In this document: positions 13,407-25,465 of the stretch, piece after piece
How positions within the stretch are numbered: the stretch's first letter is position 1
Layout: each line of letters starts with the position of its first letter
Source: Rhizopus sp. PT2906
Lineage: Eukaryota > Mucoromycota > Mucoromycetes > Mucorales > Rhizopodaceae
DNA: 64,000 bases
Direction of reading: 5' to 3'
Assembly (NCBI GenBank): GCA_025529335.1
Contig: JAMYHX010000167.1
Coordinates: forward strand, 1 to 64,000
The notes under the pieces: model-generated
Told to the model about the DNA's origin: nothing
The model's database searches: none
The model's input: the letters and a program-made list of their open reading frames with translations, nothing else
Made by a program: the position numbers and the translations under genes

Positions 13407-14124
13407 TTACACGTCTACAATTCTTTGCACCTTATTACATTCTAATAAATGCTCTCCTCGGTACTTTATCAAATATTCTCCATTGCCTTTCCATGTTACT
13501 GTCTTGTTAACAGGACAACCCTAAGAAGAAGAAAAAAAAATCACGAGTTACTCTATAACTGAAACTAATAATAAATGACTATATGAGTTTACCTTGTTGC
13601 TATTGGAGCATTTATAATACACGCTTTTATTCCCCGTCTTTTTTTGTATCGTGTTACCATTGTTCTTCCAAAAGTAACCGTCTATGTAAGGATACTCTCT
13701 TGTCTCTACAATCTTGGTGATCGCCTGCATCTCTCTTCTCCTACGTGGCCTTGAAGGTATGCTGTATCTTTGAATTTTGTGTGCATTTTCATCTGGTAAC
13801 TTACTTAATGATGACATAACGGCTGATGGGTAACTATCATGTTATATATATTAGAGCCCACAAACGCAAACGGATCGGGTGATTAAAATTTACCTTTCCA
13901 TGTGAAGAAGCGCAGATGAGGAAACAGGGGTAGTCGTCGCTGTGGATGATGTGATGGGAGAGAATGCTTGGTCATCTAATTCATCTGAAGTAAATGAAGA
14001 ACCAAAAGTAGAATCACGCCTATGTTGTGATAATAAAGGTGTGGATAGAATAGCATCCAAGCTAGGGCGTCTCACTGAACTTTGATTCATAGGTTGCATG
14101 TTTAAAGGAAATAAGTTGACGAGA

Positions 14125-14156
<32 letters not shown>

Positions 14157-14498
14157 GCTGTTGTTGTTGTTGTTACTATTGTTACTATTGCTATTGTTGC
14201 CTAGTTGCTGCTGAATCAATAAAAGATCCAATTCTTTTGCTCGTAGCTTTGCTTCCTCTGCTCTTCTCTTATCCTCTTCCAATTTACTAGATAAAATTAA
14301 TTTGAGCAACTCTGGTTGCGATTGATAACTATAGATGATGTCCTGAAGGTCCCCTGACACATTCTGATCTGCTGGCAGTTTAGCTTGATTACTGACTGTA
14401 TTTTGTTTATAAAAGGACTGAAATGGTACTTGTTCATGATGGTACAATGGTACTGTCTTTGCATTTTCCTTGGCTAAAGGATAATTAAATTCTGTCAT
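13407..14498 (-). CDS. WRKY-like zinc-finger transcription factor
   Basis: Exons (minus) 14498-13894, 13833-13593 and 13520-13407 give 319 residues. The N-terminal half is Gln/Asn/Ser-rich, with an Asn tract in the middle and a short charged coiled coil (EEDKRRAEEAKLRAKELDLL). The C-terminal 60 residues read DGYFWKNNGN, then VYYKCSNSNKGCPVNK, then IKYRGEHLLEC. This follows a plant WRKY domain position by position (DGYxWRKYGQK, YYKCxxxxCPVKK, YxGEHxH), but with WKNNGN for WRKYGQ and H-x3-C for the last H-x-H. Zinc ligands would be C-x5-C-x21-H-x3-C. WRKY/FLYWCH/GCM1-type fingers are known from some early-diverging fungi. A nuclear DNA-binding role is likely; targets are unknown. FLYWCH is the main alternative label. 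Confidence 0.75.
14125..14196. repeat. Trinucleotide repeat coding for an Asn tract
   Basis: A run of ATT then GTT triplets on the plus strand (AAT and AAC on the coding minus strand) inside the WRKY-like gene. It encodes a run of roughly 20 Asn broken by a few Ser. The perfect ATT stretch is the part likely to vary in length. Confidence 0.9.
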
Positions 14499-16880
14499 TT
14501 GTCACAAATTATAAAAAGGGACGAATGAAAGAAGAAGAAAAAAAGGAGGGAAAGAAGAGAAAAAGCGAAAAAGAAAGAGGAATAAACTTAATTTACAGGG
14601 TTTCATATTCCCAAAACTTCCCGTCTTGGATTTTCTCATGATCACTTCTCCGATGATACCTATTCTTTCAAAGAAAAAAAAATTGTTATTATGAACAGGC
14701 AAAAAATAAGAAGAAGAGGGCTTGTCATATGTGTGTGTGCTTGTGTACATTTTGATGTAATATATTAAACACAGTTATTGTATGCACAGACGCTTTTTAC
14801 ATGCGCATGCTAAACAATGCATCTGCAGCTTCTCCATTTTGAGTAAGGTTTATAAGCTTATCTTGATTTGATCTATAGCCAACAACAAATATCCATTGCT
14901 TACGAAATACAATAAACAGGGACCCTCATGGTTTTCCCACTGGGAAAATGATGAAAAAGTCCTTTGGAAAAAAATTAATAATATCGGAATAAGAAATTAA
15001 TGGTGTGGGGAAAGACTTGCCCCGCGGAGATAAATCTTGATTTGAATGACTGATTGCAAGGAGAACCTTAAGTTGCCAAGTTTATGTAAACAACATGAAT
15101 GAGTTACAAAATGAATGCATGATTTTTTTTTACCTTGAATAAAGCATTTACTAGACACACATAATCTTGTTGGTTTCTTTTTACTTATTCTTTAGTTTAC
15201 ATTAACAAGTTAAGGAATTCTGTAGAGTCACAAGGCAATTCATACCTTGGTACTTTCAACAAAAGAAGTACAGTAATAAAATGAATACAATAATAAGAAC
15301 GATGATGACCACTTCTTTCAGTTCAAATAAATGTACATTGACTCTTTAAGAACGAGAAGATTGGCAATTGAAAGCCGGTGTTTTGCAACATGGCTAATAT
15401 TGCATTTTGAAATAGAAGTATTGATTTCAGACACATTATATTTGAATGACGGTAAAGTCGGAACCTGAATCGATGTACAGTAATGTATACATTTCAATTA
15501 ATTCTTGACCATTTCTTTCGCGTTCAAAACCATTCTCTTTCTCTTCGTAATAGTCAGAAGACACCATATCTTAAAGAAGTGCTTAAAACATCAGGTGATC
15601 AAAGATATGACCAAGACAAATATTAGCTCCCCGTCAGGTTATATATTTGAGACATACTTTGGCAGAAATAGGCACGTTGTCTTATATTGATGAGTCGCTT
15701 CATCAGATGCATCTATGTCTAATCTTTAGCTTACCTTGTTTTTTTTTTTTCGTCTGTTAGAGGAGACACGGTGAGAAATACTTGCAAAATGGTGGGCTTA
15801 TGATTCAAGCTGGACCTTCACTGATCAACTGAAATTCATACCAGCAACAAAGTGCCATTTAAATGCATTTCTTGAGTCATTACCCCACATATCTGAAGAG
15901 AAATAATCAATGTACAACTCTCTTGTTCAAACAGCGAGGCTTGAAGCCAATGTGTCCTCTCTGCGTTTGGCGAGCTAATTTTAAAAAATGACAATTGACA
16001 CTGAGAGGCACTGTATCAGTTTTGATATGCTTGATATAGTAATCATTTTCACAGCCTGTTCTTAGTGTTTTTTTGGGGAAGTATACATTTACAAGTGTGT
16101 GAATTAAACATGCATCCCCAGCTCAAAATTCGCAATTACGGAGTAAATCTTTGCATACAATGAAAAACCTCCGTGATGTCAAATGAAGAGTTTAAGAATG
16201 AAAAATAAAATCCTTCCTCAGAAAATAGCTTAACCTAAAATGATTGGATACTATACACCTAACTTTAAGAGTAATAGTAATAATAAGTGCATATTAGGAA
16301 ATCTTGGCCTATCGATCACGTCCTTTATCCTCTTTTTTGTTGATTTGACAACAGTCGCTTTTCCATGATTTATTCATATAGCAAACAGACAATACTTGAT
16401 ATACCCCTTTGACACTAGCAAGTGTAAGCAATACTAATAAAGGAAAAGTAACAGCCACACTGGTTGCGCATTGATACGCTCTAAATTAAGTTAGGCGATG
16501 CACTAAAAATGCACTGTGGCAAAAGCACACCATGGTCTGAACTACTGTCCTATCCCGTATTTGGGCTTTGAACAATCTCAGCACGCAACTACCGTTCATT
16601 TTACAGCCATTGTCCCTAAACCGAGAAAATAGGTAAAGACGTGTCCTAGTGCAAGCTTGCATTTAGGATGGGTCATTGATGAACCCATTTTAATAAACAA
16701 AATATGCTTTCGATGATTTAGCTCATAAGCTGATGAAAAAAAAAAAAGAAAGTTTTCAGTTGATCAAGCTCGTACTGGTTTCATATGTAGTAAAGGTTGA
16801 ACAAAAATGACGGATGAAGGATTTCAGTGTGTGCAGGACGTCAGACGAATTAATCAAGCCTATTGTGCCTGTGCTTCTGG
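14499..16880. other. Gene-poor region upstream of the WRKY-like gene
   Basis: No exon could be supported. The part next to the WRKY-like ATG carries A/T and pyrimidine runs expected of a long 5' leader; an 82-codon frame on the minus strand here is low-complexity Phe/Leu and is read as leader sequence. The rest is AT-rich and stop-rich in all frames. Confidence 0.55.
14932..14948. promoter_or_regulatory. Inverted repeat holding a GTGGGAA core
   Basis: TTTTCCCA and TGGGAAAA flank a single C, making an 8-bp perfect inverted repeat. Read on the minus strand it contains GTGGGAAAA, the consensus core bound by CSL/RBP-J proteins, which are known in Mucoromycota. It sits about 430 bp upstream of the WRKY-like start codon. 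Function as a regulatory site is inference from motif and position only. Confidence 0.3.
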
Positions 16881-16985
16881 TACAGTGCGGCTGATAAATT
16901 TTGTCCGTTTTGGAAAAATAATTGGCAGTTTCAGAAAACAAATGTCAGTTTTCCAAAACGGACAAAATTTATCAGCCGCATTGTA
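16881..16985. mobile_element. Tc1/mariner-like MITE (hairpin element)
   Basis: A 101-bp element between TA dinucleotides. The arms, 16881-16917 and 16949-16985, are inverted copies 37 bp long with one mismatch (TACAGTGCGGCTGATAAATT outward), leaving a 31-nt loop. TA flanks and ends beginning CAGTG are typical of Tc1/mariner transposons. It has no coding capacity, so it would need a transposase in trans. The same 19-bp terminus is found alone at 46685-46703. Confidence 0.8.
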
Positions 16986-19061
16986 TATTTTCCCGTTATA
17001 TGCTGTATTTTTTCCGTATGTTCGGCCCTGTTCTTCATCAGTGTACAGAATAGCGAATCTAAACTGTCTTTGAAATGGTGTATATTGTGTAATAACACCG
17101 ATATAGACTCTTTATCGAAAATGAAAGATAAATAAAGTCTGATGTGGCCTACCATTTCAGATTTTATGTGGAGTGTATTTGATTTTGAGAATCAGCGGCA
17201 TTATATGCTCGTGTAACCCTTATTGTATTTCTCTCATTGGTTTTCCAGATTTTTTTTCTTCTCCACATCTTCCTTTTTGAAGTAGTTCGTACGCGTCAAA
17301 TTCTTTCTTCCACCAGATGAGATTATACAACAGTAAGAGACATCTTGTTCCAGATACAAATGACTTTTACATTCTTTTGAAAATTGGGCATTTTAAAGAG
17401 TATAAGCATTATCTATGTTCATGATTATTAGAAAAAGAATTGTGTATTTTTGGCAAAAGATGCAAAATTTTCAAGCTTCTATTGAGTTATTATAAGGTCA
17501 GAGCTTTATCTAATGGATCATGGTTCCAGTTGCTATGATACGTTGTCTAATTCAGTGGACCTATCAACTCTATCCAAAAAGAAGGAGGTGATGCTATCAA
17601 GTAACTCCTTTCAACAAATTTAATTTTTCTAAATCTATGCAAGCTACTTCTTCTGCTTTGTAAATACTCAAGGGCCTTACTTAATCCTATGACCATAACT
17701 GAAGAAACAATAGAGTGTTGATAATCATGTAAGCATAGCCTGAACAAATTGTCAAATTGTGCTTGTTTCTTTACATCTTTTGAACACAAAGTTCATCCGA
17801 CGCTTATTTTACTAATGTCACATAAGCAACCATATAGAACATTTTCTAAATGATGGTACTCTAGAGACTTGTCCTTGAAGGTTTACAGTGGTTGGATCAC
17901 TTTTTTTTGTCTAATACATCAGTGGTTTCTTGTCAACAGTTAGCGTGTATTGCATACGAATAATCACCAAAGGTATATGAGTAGCACTCGATCTTTTTTT
18001 TTGTTTGTGCTTCAGTGACACGTGGAATTGCTTGTTAGCACTATTAAAAAAAAAGTACTACACGGACTAATTGTCTGAAGTTTAACCAACAAAGTTAAAG
18101 TCGGCTGCATTTTAAGTAAAGAAATACCGTGTTACAAGAGGTCGGCCTCGACCTGTTAGTTTACTTGAGCAGGCATAAACATTGTAGACGTCCGAGTGCA
18201 GTCAATATACACTCGGTTGATCTATCGGCTTTCTTTTTTCTTCTTTTTTTTCTTGGATCCTGCAAGAAGAATAAAGTCTTTTTATATAAATTCAAAGGGA
18301 GAACACAGAATGTTGCAATTAACAAACCAATTTGGGAGACTTGTGTATGTCTGATATGCTACATAACAAACCTTATTTGCTCTCCCTTAATTCATCAAAT
18401 CATAAACATTTTCCGTATCATGCGAGAGTTCCCTTTTCTTAATTGGAAAACAGCTTTCAGAAATAAAATTACAGAAAAAAGTTTATCCTGATAAAAAACG
18501 AATAAGATCACTTTGATTGATCAGTTGTAATGATGCACACTTAGTATTTGTTGGTTATTAGGTAACTTGATCTCTTGGAATATCATGCATAATCACGATG
18601 ATACCCAAGAGTAGACTATGACGGTAATCACGCATCATCAAACAGACAACATTCATATGAAAAGGGAGGGGGACAAGTTTATATAATGACTGTGATATGC
18701 AGCAATATCTAAATGACTAAAAATATACACAATATCTTTGCTTGATGTAAGATACTATTACCTTTGAAACTATACTACAATAATGGTATGCAGAAGATGT
18801 TTATTCATAAAATACGATAAGTATCTCATTATACACAAATAACACCGACATTATAAAAAGGGTATATTAGCTACTTAAATCAGCTAATTATTTGACGGAG
18901 TGTGTTGTTTAGATACAATAGCATAAAAGGGAGTTATGTTTTAATTAAGGGTTCAACAACATAAAACGTGATTTTGTCATACCATTTAATCAGATCAGAT
19001 ATAAAATGGATACAGTTCATCGACAGCAGAATTAAGGAGTTTTCTTTTTCCTTTCTTTACA
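16986..19061. other. Gene-poor region before the endopolyphosphatase gene
   Basis: No supported exon on either strand. Frames of 60-120 codons exist but are low in complexity or lack splice or homology support. The last 100 bp is the likely promoter of the secreted phosphatase gene. Confidence 0.5.
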
Positions 19062-20577
19062 ATGAAGTTTACACACTCTTTCACCTATATCTCAGTTTGT
19101 ATCTTACTCTTACAACAATCCGTTTCTGCCGTCCCTCTTCAACAGCCTGGTGCTCTTGTCAAGAGAGGAAGCGATTTACATGGAAAATTTCTTCACATCA
19201 CAGGTATGTCTAGTACATAATGAAGAAAACACGATAATAACAGTTTGCTATAGATATCCATCTTGATCCATACTATAAGGAAGGTGCTGATCCATCTTCA
19301 TTTTGTCATCAACATGGCAAGAAGCGATCCAAGGAATCCGGCAAATATGGTGCTCTGGGTACCGATTGTGACACACCTGTACCTCTGGTGCAAATTGCAT
19401 TTGATTTCCTCAAGGAAAAGGTTCAAGATGTTGATTTCATTCTGTATACAGGTGATACTGCCCGACATGTGAGTTTAACCTCATTAATTTCGTGAAACGG
19501 AGCAACTAATATCTTGAAATACAGGACAGAGATGATGACTTGCCAATCAGTGATGATGATATCGTCGACAGCCATCAAACTGTTCTCAAATACTTTCAAT
19601 CAGCCTATAGCACTAAGCACACACCTTATGTAAGCCTAGAGTTCACTTTTTATATATCTTTTTTACTCACTACTTATTTTAAAGGTGCCTACGATTGGGA
19701 ATAACGATGGGTTTGATCACAACGATCTCGGCGAAAAAGCCAAAATTTTTACAAAACTAGAATCCATCTGGAAACCTCTCGGCTTGAACTTGACTCAAAA
19801 TTTCGCTCAAGGTGGCTACTTTGTTCAAGATATACTTGATGGTAAATTGACCGTGATCAATACAAACTCGATGTACTTTTTCAAAAAGGACGATGCTTCC
19901 GACTGTGACAAAGAAGATAGTCCTGGTACCATTCAACTAAAGTGGCTAGAGAGTACTCTTGATTATTATGCCCAAAAGGATGGAAACCACCAGGTTTATC
20001 TTATGGGTCATGTTCCTCCTGTAGATGACGATGGATCCAAGCTGTTCAAGGACAAGTGCTATTCAAAATATATCGATCTCCTTGGTAAATACAGCAAGAT
20101 TATTGCTGGCCATTTTACCGGTCATACCAACAGTAAGTGACATGCTAATTTATTTTGGTTCCCCTCATTTAATATATTTAATAAGATGATAATTTAAATG
20201 CCATCGTTTCTGACAACGATAAATATACCCTCGTTCATGCTGGCAAGCAAAACAACGTGGATAGCAAGACAGCCGTTGGCCTGTTTAATGCACCTTCTAT
20301 TATTCCCAAAAACAACCCAGCAATTCGCGTATATAAATACCAAGCAGAAAGTGGCGAGTACCCTGTGGGCACGATCCTTGACTGGGAACAGTACTATTTA
20401 GATCTCGAAAAGGCCAACAACGACGGAGATGCCAACTTTGAACTTGAATATACTGCTTCTGACTTATTTGGAGTAAATCACTTTGATGGTACAGGTGTAG
20501 CTAATGCAATGAACGCAGTTGCAGATAACAAAAATATCCGCGAGTTATATAAAAAGTATGCCGGTGTTTCTACTTAG
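19062..20577 (+). CDS. Endopolyphosphatase-like metallophosphatase (PPN1/sphingomyelinase-like)
   Basis: Calcineurin-type metallophosphoesterase expected to cut polyphosphate in the vacuole or outside the cell. Exons 19062-19203, 19254-19468, 19525-19629, 19685-20132 and 20186-20577 give 433 residues. A signal peptide (MKFTHSFTYISVCILLLQQS, then VSA) opens the protein. All metal-site motifs are present in order: D-I-H in HITDIHLDPYY, GDTARHD, GNNDG, GHVPP and GHFTGHTN. HITDIHLDPYY, the early Cys/His and GNND match yeast Ppn1 and acid sphingomyelinase-like proteins. Yeast Ppn1 is a 674-residue type II membrane protein, so this is a shorter secreted form. Two VTC genes at 53.9-57.3 kb would make the substrate. 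Acid sphingomyelinase-like phosphodiesterase is the alternative activity. Confidence 0.85.
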
Positions 20578-22180
20578 AGGCTCTAATAATAACATTGTAC
20601 TCTCTTCCTCTTTTTTTTTTCTAATAATAATAATAATAATACTCTGTAAATGTTCTAGATAAAATAAAACTGATTGTACAGTATATATTTTATTGGCTTG
20701 TGCAAGTGTAAATGGTGGTAATACTTGGTTGCAGTAATAGTTTGTGCTTCAGGAAAGGGGTGGCCGATATTACCAATACAAATATGTCATTTATGGTTTA
20801 CTTCCTGTCCAGTCTTGGGTTTTTTCTACCTCTGGATCCATACCTTTGCCATAGTCGAAAACTAAAAACACGCTTTCATTATAAACTTTACGGGATAAAT
20901 AGCTATATTTATATTCTATTCCTGTTTTAAGCATTATCCTTTATATAGTAAGAGCCAGCAATACCACATTCAAGATTTTGAAGCGAATAAGGACATGTAT
21001 GTATAACATAAAGTTGATGCATACAGTCGCGTTTCTACGCTGCATATACATATTAGTTTGACAACTGTTTTTTCAGAGATTTTGTACGAAACAAGCACGT
21101 TGAATCTCTTTTTCAAGTACACATTATATAAGGACATCAGCTGTGGCATTTACTCTCTTCAAAATATAAAATACTCTCTATTTTCCTCTTGGATAAGAAA
21201 CAATAAAAATTTCGATATATTAGACTAACGGTAGCATCCATGACGTTAGATTGCCCCCTAAACGCCCTGCCCCGCTTTTCCTGCCAAATCCTTTCCTCTC
21301 TTTCAGCTCTTGCGCCCATCGTCATTTTGCTTTCTACATCTGTAAAGACAACCCAGCTAAACCAGAAGCTTTTCCTAAGCTAATTTTTTGACCTAATTTA
21401 CATGCATACTTTCGCCCACACTTTGAAACTTCTTTTCCCCTCGTTGTGTATCTTTACAAGTACTTTCTGCTGAGTTTTTTTTTTAACATTTATGAATGTG
21501 TACTTTGAGTTTATTTTTGGATGGGCAAGTATAGTCAAAAGAAACACCAATAAGGGGGACAAACTTGTTTTACGTAACTTTCTATTAGATAACAAGAATA
21601 TATCATAAACAAGACTAGAGAGTAGGGAGAATATAAAAGAAAGTACTAGAGATCACAAGACCATTTTTAATTACAGCATCTTCTAGAAAGAACTTAGACA
21701 CACACACACACACAGTGGCGAAAAAAAGGAGGATTACCATTTAAAATGAAAAAAAAGCATAGCAATTGCGTTTATCCGTGGCACTAATTATTTTTTAATT
21801 ACTCAAGTGGTCAAACAGGTGTTCTTCATATATAAAGAAATTGCAATCACGGTTACAATTTCTCTAGTTTCTGTAAACTTCTACTGCTGAAAGTAGTTTT
21901 GTGTTGCCGTAAAGCAGAGAGCGCACAGAAGAATATATCAATTTTAGGGTCAACCTTTATGTTCAAGACAAATGAAGCAAGCCTCCTCTCTCTTAAAAGA
22001 TAAGTTTTGTGTCAAGAATAAATAGTGTCAAGAGAAAAACTACGCCTCAAAGTGGCATTCTAGCCCTTTATGTACAACGATTGCTTGACTCGCACAATGT
22101 TACACGATGCGTATGATTGGTGATGCCACAGAAGAAAATAGTTGGATAAGGTCCGATGTTTTTCCTTTATTTAAAAAAAA
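20578..22180. other. Intergenic region with simple repeats
   Basis: Holds the 3' end of the endopolyphosphatase gene (an AAT repeat near 20621-20640) and the 3' end of the zinc-finger gene on the other strand. A short CA run lies near 21700. No other coding signal was seen. Confidence 0.55.
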
Positions 22181-23522
22181 TCATGACTTGTCAGATAGTG
22201 TGGGCGTAGGTCCATGGATTAAGGATCGCAAGACTTTATTCTATAATTAATGTTAGTACATGTTCATTCTCAACACGTACTACTTACCTCGACTTGTAAA
22301 TCATGTATTTTCGATTTTAAACATGTGGCTTCCTTTTGGGCCATGGCTCTTAGTTGATCGATATCTTTTTTCAATTCTTCGTTTTCCTTTAGCAGTCGTT
22401 CTATATCATGATTTTGGGGTAACGGAGGGAGCGTCGGTCTGGGTGAATAAGGTGATGACCATGGTGAGGTGGAATAAAGCGGTGATTTGCCATTATTAGT
22501 ATTAGTATTATTTGGATGTTGAAGATGCTGTGAGGATGCAGGAGGAGATGAAGGCGTGATGGGTAAACCTTTTTGTGACGTATAAACAGGAGGTGTCAGA
22601 TTATTAGGTAAGATGACATTGGGTGAAGGTAATAGTTGATGAGCAGAAGGTGATTTTGTTGTATTAGGTGGTATCGTAGTGTAATTATGGTTTGGATCTT
22701 TTGGAAATAGATGTGAGGCGGGATGTGGAATCTGTAATTGAGGAATCACCGGTCGATTCGGTGGTGATTGACTACTGCCATTGGAAGGTGGCAATGGTGG
22801 CGAAATATCCGTAGGAGGGGTAATTGTCATAGTCGTCGTCTTGTCTACTACAGGATCGTGATGCTCCGATCGTCTCTTTTTATTTTCATGTTGGTATGCT
22901 TCATATTGAATGCGTGCCATCTCTTGCTCCTGTTGTTTCATTTGCTGTTGCATGACAAGGGCACAAGCCGAGCCACCTTCTGCCCTGCAGTGACGATTGA
23001 GTGCATCCAATCGAGCAAATGAACGGAAGCAGTTCTTACAGACGTAGGGTCTTTCTCCTGTATGCAACTTTTGATGACGCTTCAAGTCGTGGTGCCTTCT
23101 AAAATGATGGTTACAGACATCGCACTAATAATAATATAACAGTAATAAATAGTTAGAAAGATTTTTTTTTGGAGAAATGAATGAATGTTTACCCGATATG
23201 GTCGCTCAGCGGAATGAGTGGTAAGATGAGACTTTAAATTGTGTGGTCTGCTAAACGTTTGATGGCATTCGGGGCAACTGTACGGCTTTGATTCTGCTGT
23301 GTTATCATGCGTTGTTGTTGTTGTTGTTGTTGCTGTTGTTGTTATCATCTCTTCATCTTTGTTGTTATTGCTTGACAGGATAGAGTCATTGTATGAGGTA
23401 TCATTTGAAGTTGTAATGGTAGGAGGGGAAGGAGTATTGTTGGTAGTAATATCATACACATTAGATGGTACGTATTCTTTAATAGTCAATTCTGATTCTT
23501 CTTTCACTACAGTCACTGTCAT
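22181..23522 (-). CDS. C2H2 zinc-finger transcription factor, Crz1-like
   Basis: Exons (minus) 23522-23193, 23124-22288 and 22240-22181 give 408 residues. The last intron has a perfect GTAAGT donor and TACTAAC branch site and adds 19 residues. Three zinc fingers occupy about residues 79-165: YSCPECHQTFSRPHNLKSH, CDVCNHHFRRHHDLKRH, and YVCKNCFRSFARLDALNRH followed by a Cys in place of the final His (RAEGGSAC). This spacing and the odd third finger match fungal Crz1/Prz1 calcium-response factors. The middle is Pro/Ser/Thr-rich. The C-terminus has a leucine-zipper-like heptad (IERLLKENEELKKDIDQL), not typical of Crz1. No obvious PxIxIT calcineurin site was noticed. Transcribed in the same direction as, and next to, the StuA-like gene. 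Confidence 0.82.
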
Positions 23523-24131
23523 TGTAAATATAAATAAAAAGTAAAAAATAAAAAAAAAAGGAATAAAGAAAGTAAAGAAAGAAAAAGAAAAATGTTGTGT
23601 GGCACAACCAAGATTATGGTTTTTGTAACGGTGCCAAGCCAAGTAATGTGGCTTTTTACATCCCGCGCCACACGCATTTGTATTCACCACAGATATATAA
23701 ATAGATGTATTTACATATACATATGTCATATTTGTCATCTCTTCCCTTTGTTGTCTTTTTTTTACTTACTTTACCATTTGTCATTTTCTTTATATACTCA
23801 TTAATCTTTCCTTTGATTATCATGAACAAAGAGTAGAAAAATATACCGTGATTATTTAATGTGCCACCACCAAATGAAAGTTTATTAATACTCCGATTAT
23901 TGCTATGGTCGTTTTTATTTTTTGAAAATGTGTAATAGTTTCAATTGTACGTTTAAGAAAGTATAATAGTAAAAAAAATAAATGGGGGGGGGAATAAAAC
24001 ATGTATATGTGATATGTGGTAAAAGGTTGAAGAGATAGGGGGTATATGAAAGGAACATACACAGTTTATATATAAAAGCAGAAAAAGAGAAAGGTAAAGA
24101 CAGCAAGAGAAGGAAAGAGAAAGAGAAAGAG

Positions 24132-25465
24132 CTACTCTTGTGCAACCCTCGTCTTTTTCGTAACACGGGAATAAGGACTGACCTTTTGACTTAATTCATC
24201 ACTTGATAATGACGATTTGCGTTTCTTTTGCTGATAGAGTACAGCTGTAGGTGTCTCAGGTGAATACCATGATGAAGGTGTCGTAGGACCATCTCGTTCT
24301 TTATCGCATCCATAAAAGGACTCCAAAGGTAACTTTTCTTCTTCAGTGTGGTGATTAGGATTATTACCGTGTGGATACAGATACGTAGATTGATGACTAG
24401 AAAGGCTGCTGATGCTATTGCGGCCTTGAGAAGTTCGATAGTCGTAAGGAGATGGGTCATAGACGTCATGGTTATTATGCTCTTCTGATGGATTGGTAGG
24501 TTGAGTCATCAATTTAGGTGGACTACCGTTGGAGGATAATTCATTATTTCTATGAATAACTAGGGGAGAGAAAGGGATAAGTTATACGTCACCATTATTT
24601 GTTTGTATATATAAATACCTTGAGGGTAATGATGCGGTAAATAATGTGATGGTTTGTTATTCCAGGCGTTATAGTCTATTGAAAGACGATGTTGTTGTTG
24701 TTGTTGTTGTTGCTGTGGATGGAATGTGTTTACGATCATCTTGGACTTGTCCGTACTCAAGTCATTTTGAGGCAGTGGGTTGTTACATAAAAAGATGGAG
24801 GGATCATCGGCAAACAAGGGATAGAGTAAATCGATAATCTTGAACTTTGTAGCCAGCTCTCTTGCTCTTTGGAAAGGAATCCATACTCCCTTAAGGTGCA
24901 TAGCTCCTACTTTTACTACCACACGGCCTTTTTCATTTTTCAAGATGCCATCACGTTTACCACGGGACATACCGACGACGTTGAGTAACTTTGTGCCATT
25001 GATCATGTCGTTGTCTAATAAAAATAAAGTCAGACTTATGGCAGCAGCAAAGAATAAAAATTTACCTTGACGGCGAGCAACGCAGATACCCTTGGCATCA
25101 ACTTGGAAGCAGAGTGTGCCCTCGTCTTCCCAGATATTAGTGCTCACTTTAGGTCGTGTTGGAGATGATGATGCCATGACAACCGAATTGGTGCTACCAT
25201 AGCAACCATAAGGGGAGGAGCTAGGTGATGTGTGGTGGTGGTAATGATGGTGATGATGGTAAGGATGAGGCCAGTGAAGTGTACTAGGAGGAGAAGGAGG
25301 GGGGTGATTCTCTAATGGGTCTACAGGTCTTTCGAGCGTAGGACGATACATCATGAGTGGTGTTGAGGCGGGACTACCAGAATGATTTGCTGTGGGATTC
25401 GAATAATCCGTAGTTGGGGCTTGTGGTAAATAAGGATAAGGTAATGTTTGATATAATCCTTCCAT
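24132..25465 (-). CDS. APSES-domain transcription factor, StuA/Asm1-like
   Basis: Developmental regulator of fungal morphogenesis and sporulation. Exons (minus) 25465-25066, 25014-24619 and 24559-24132 give 407 residues. The APSES DNA-binding domain, about residues 108-215, is intact: NIWEDEGTLCFQVDAKG, CVARRQDNDMINGTKLLNV, MSRGKRDGILK, HLKGVWIPF and DLLYPLFADD. It is flanked by Pro/His/Ser-rich sequence, a Gln run (CAA repeat near 24690-24713) and a C-terminal basic patch (QQKKRK) likely to be a nuclear signal. A further intron in the 5' leader is possible (donor-like GTACGT just upstream of the ATG). The StuA group is usually one or a few copies per genome; more copies are common in Mucorales. 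Confidence 0.92.

Noticed and set aside
14502..14750. 82-codon minus-strand frame before the WRKY-like gene
   Set aside because: Phe/Leu/Pro-rich low-complexity sequence from pyrimidine runs; fits a 5' leader better than a protein.
16807..17135. Overlapping plus-strand frames near 17 kb
   Set aside because: They are made mostly of the MITE hairpin arms read through and have no other coding sign.
23523..23738. Upstream extension of the Crz1-like frame
   Set aside because: The extra 72 residues are hydrophobic and low in complexity with no conservation; the ATG at 23522 gives a normal acidic N-terminus.
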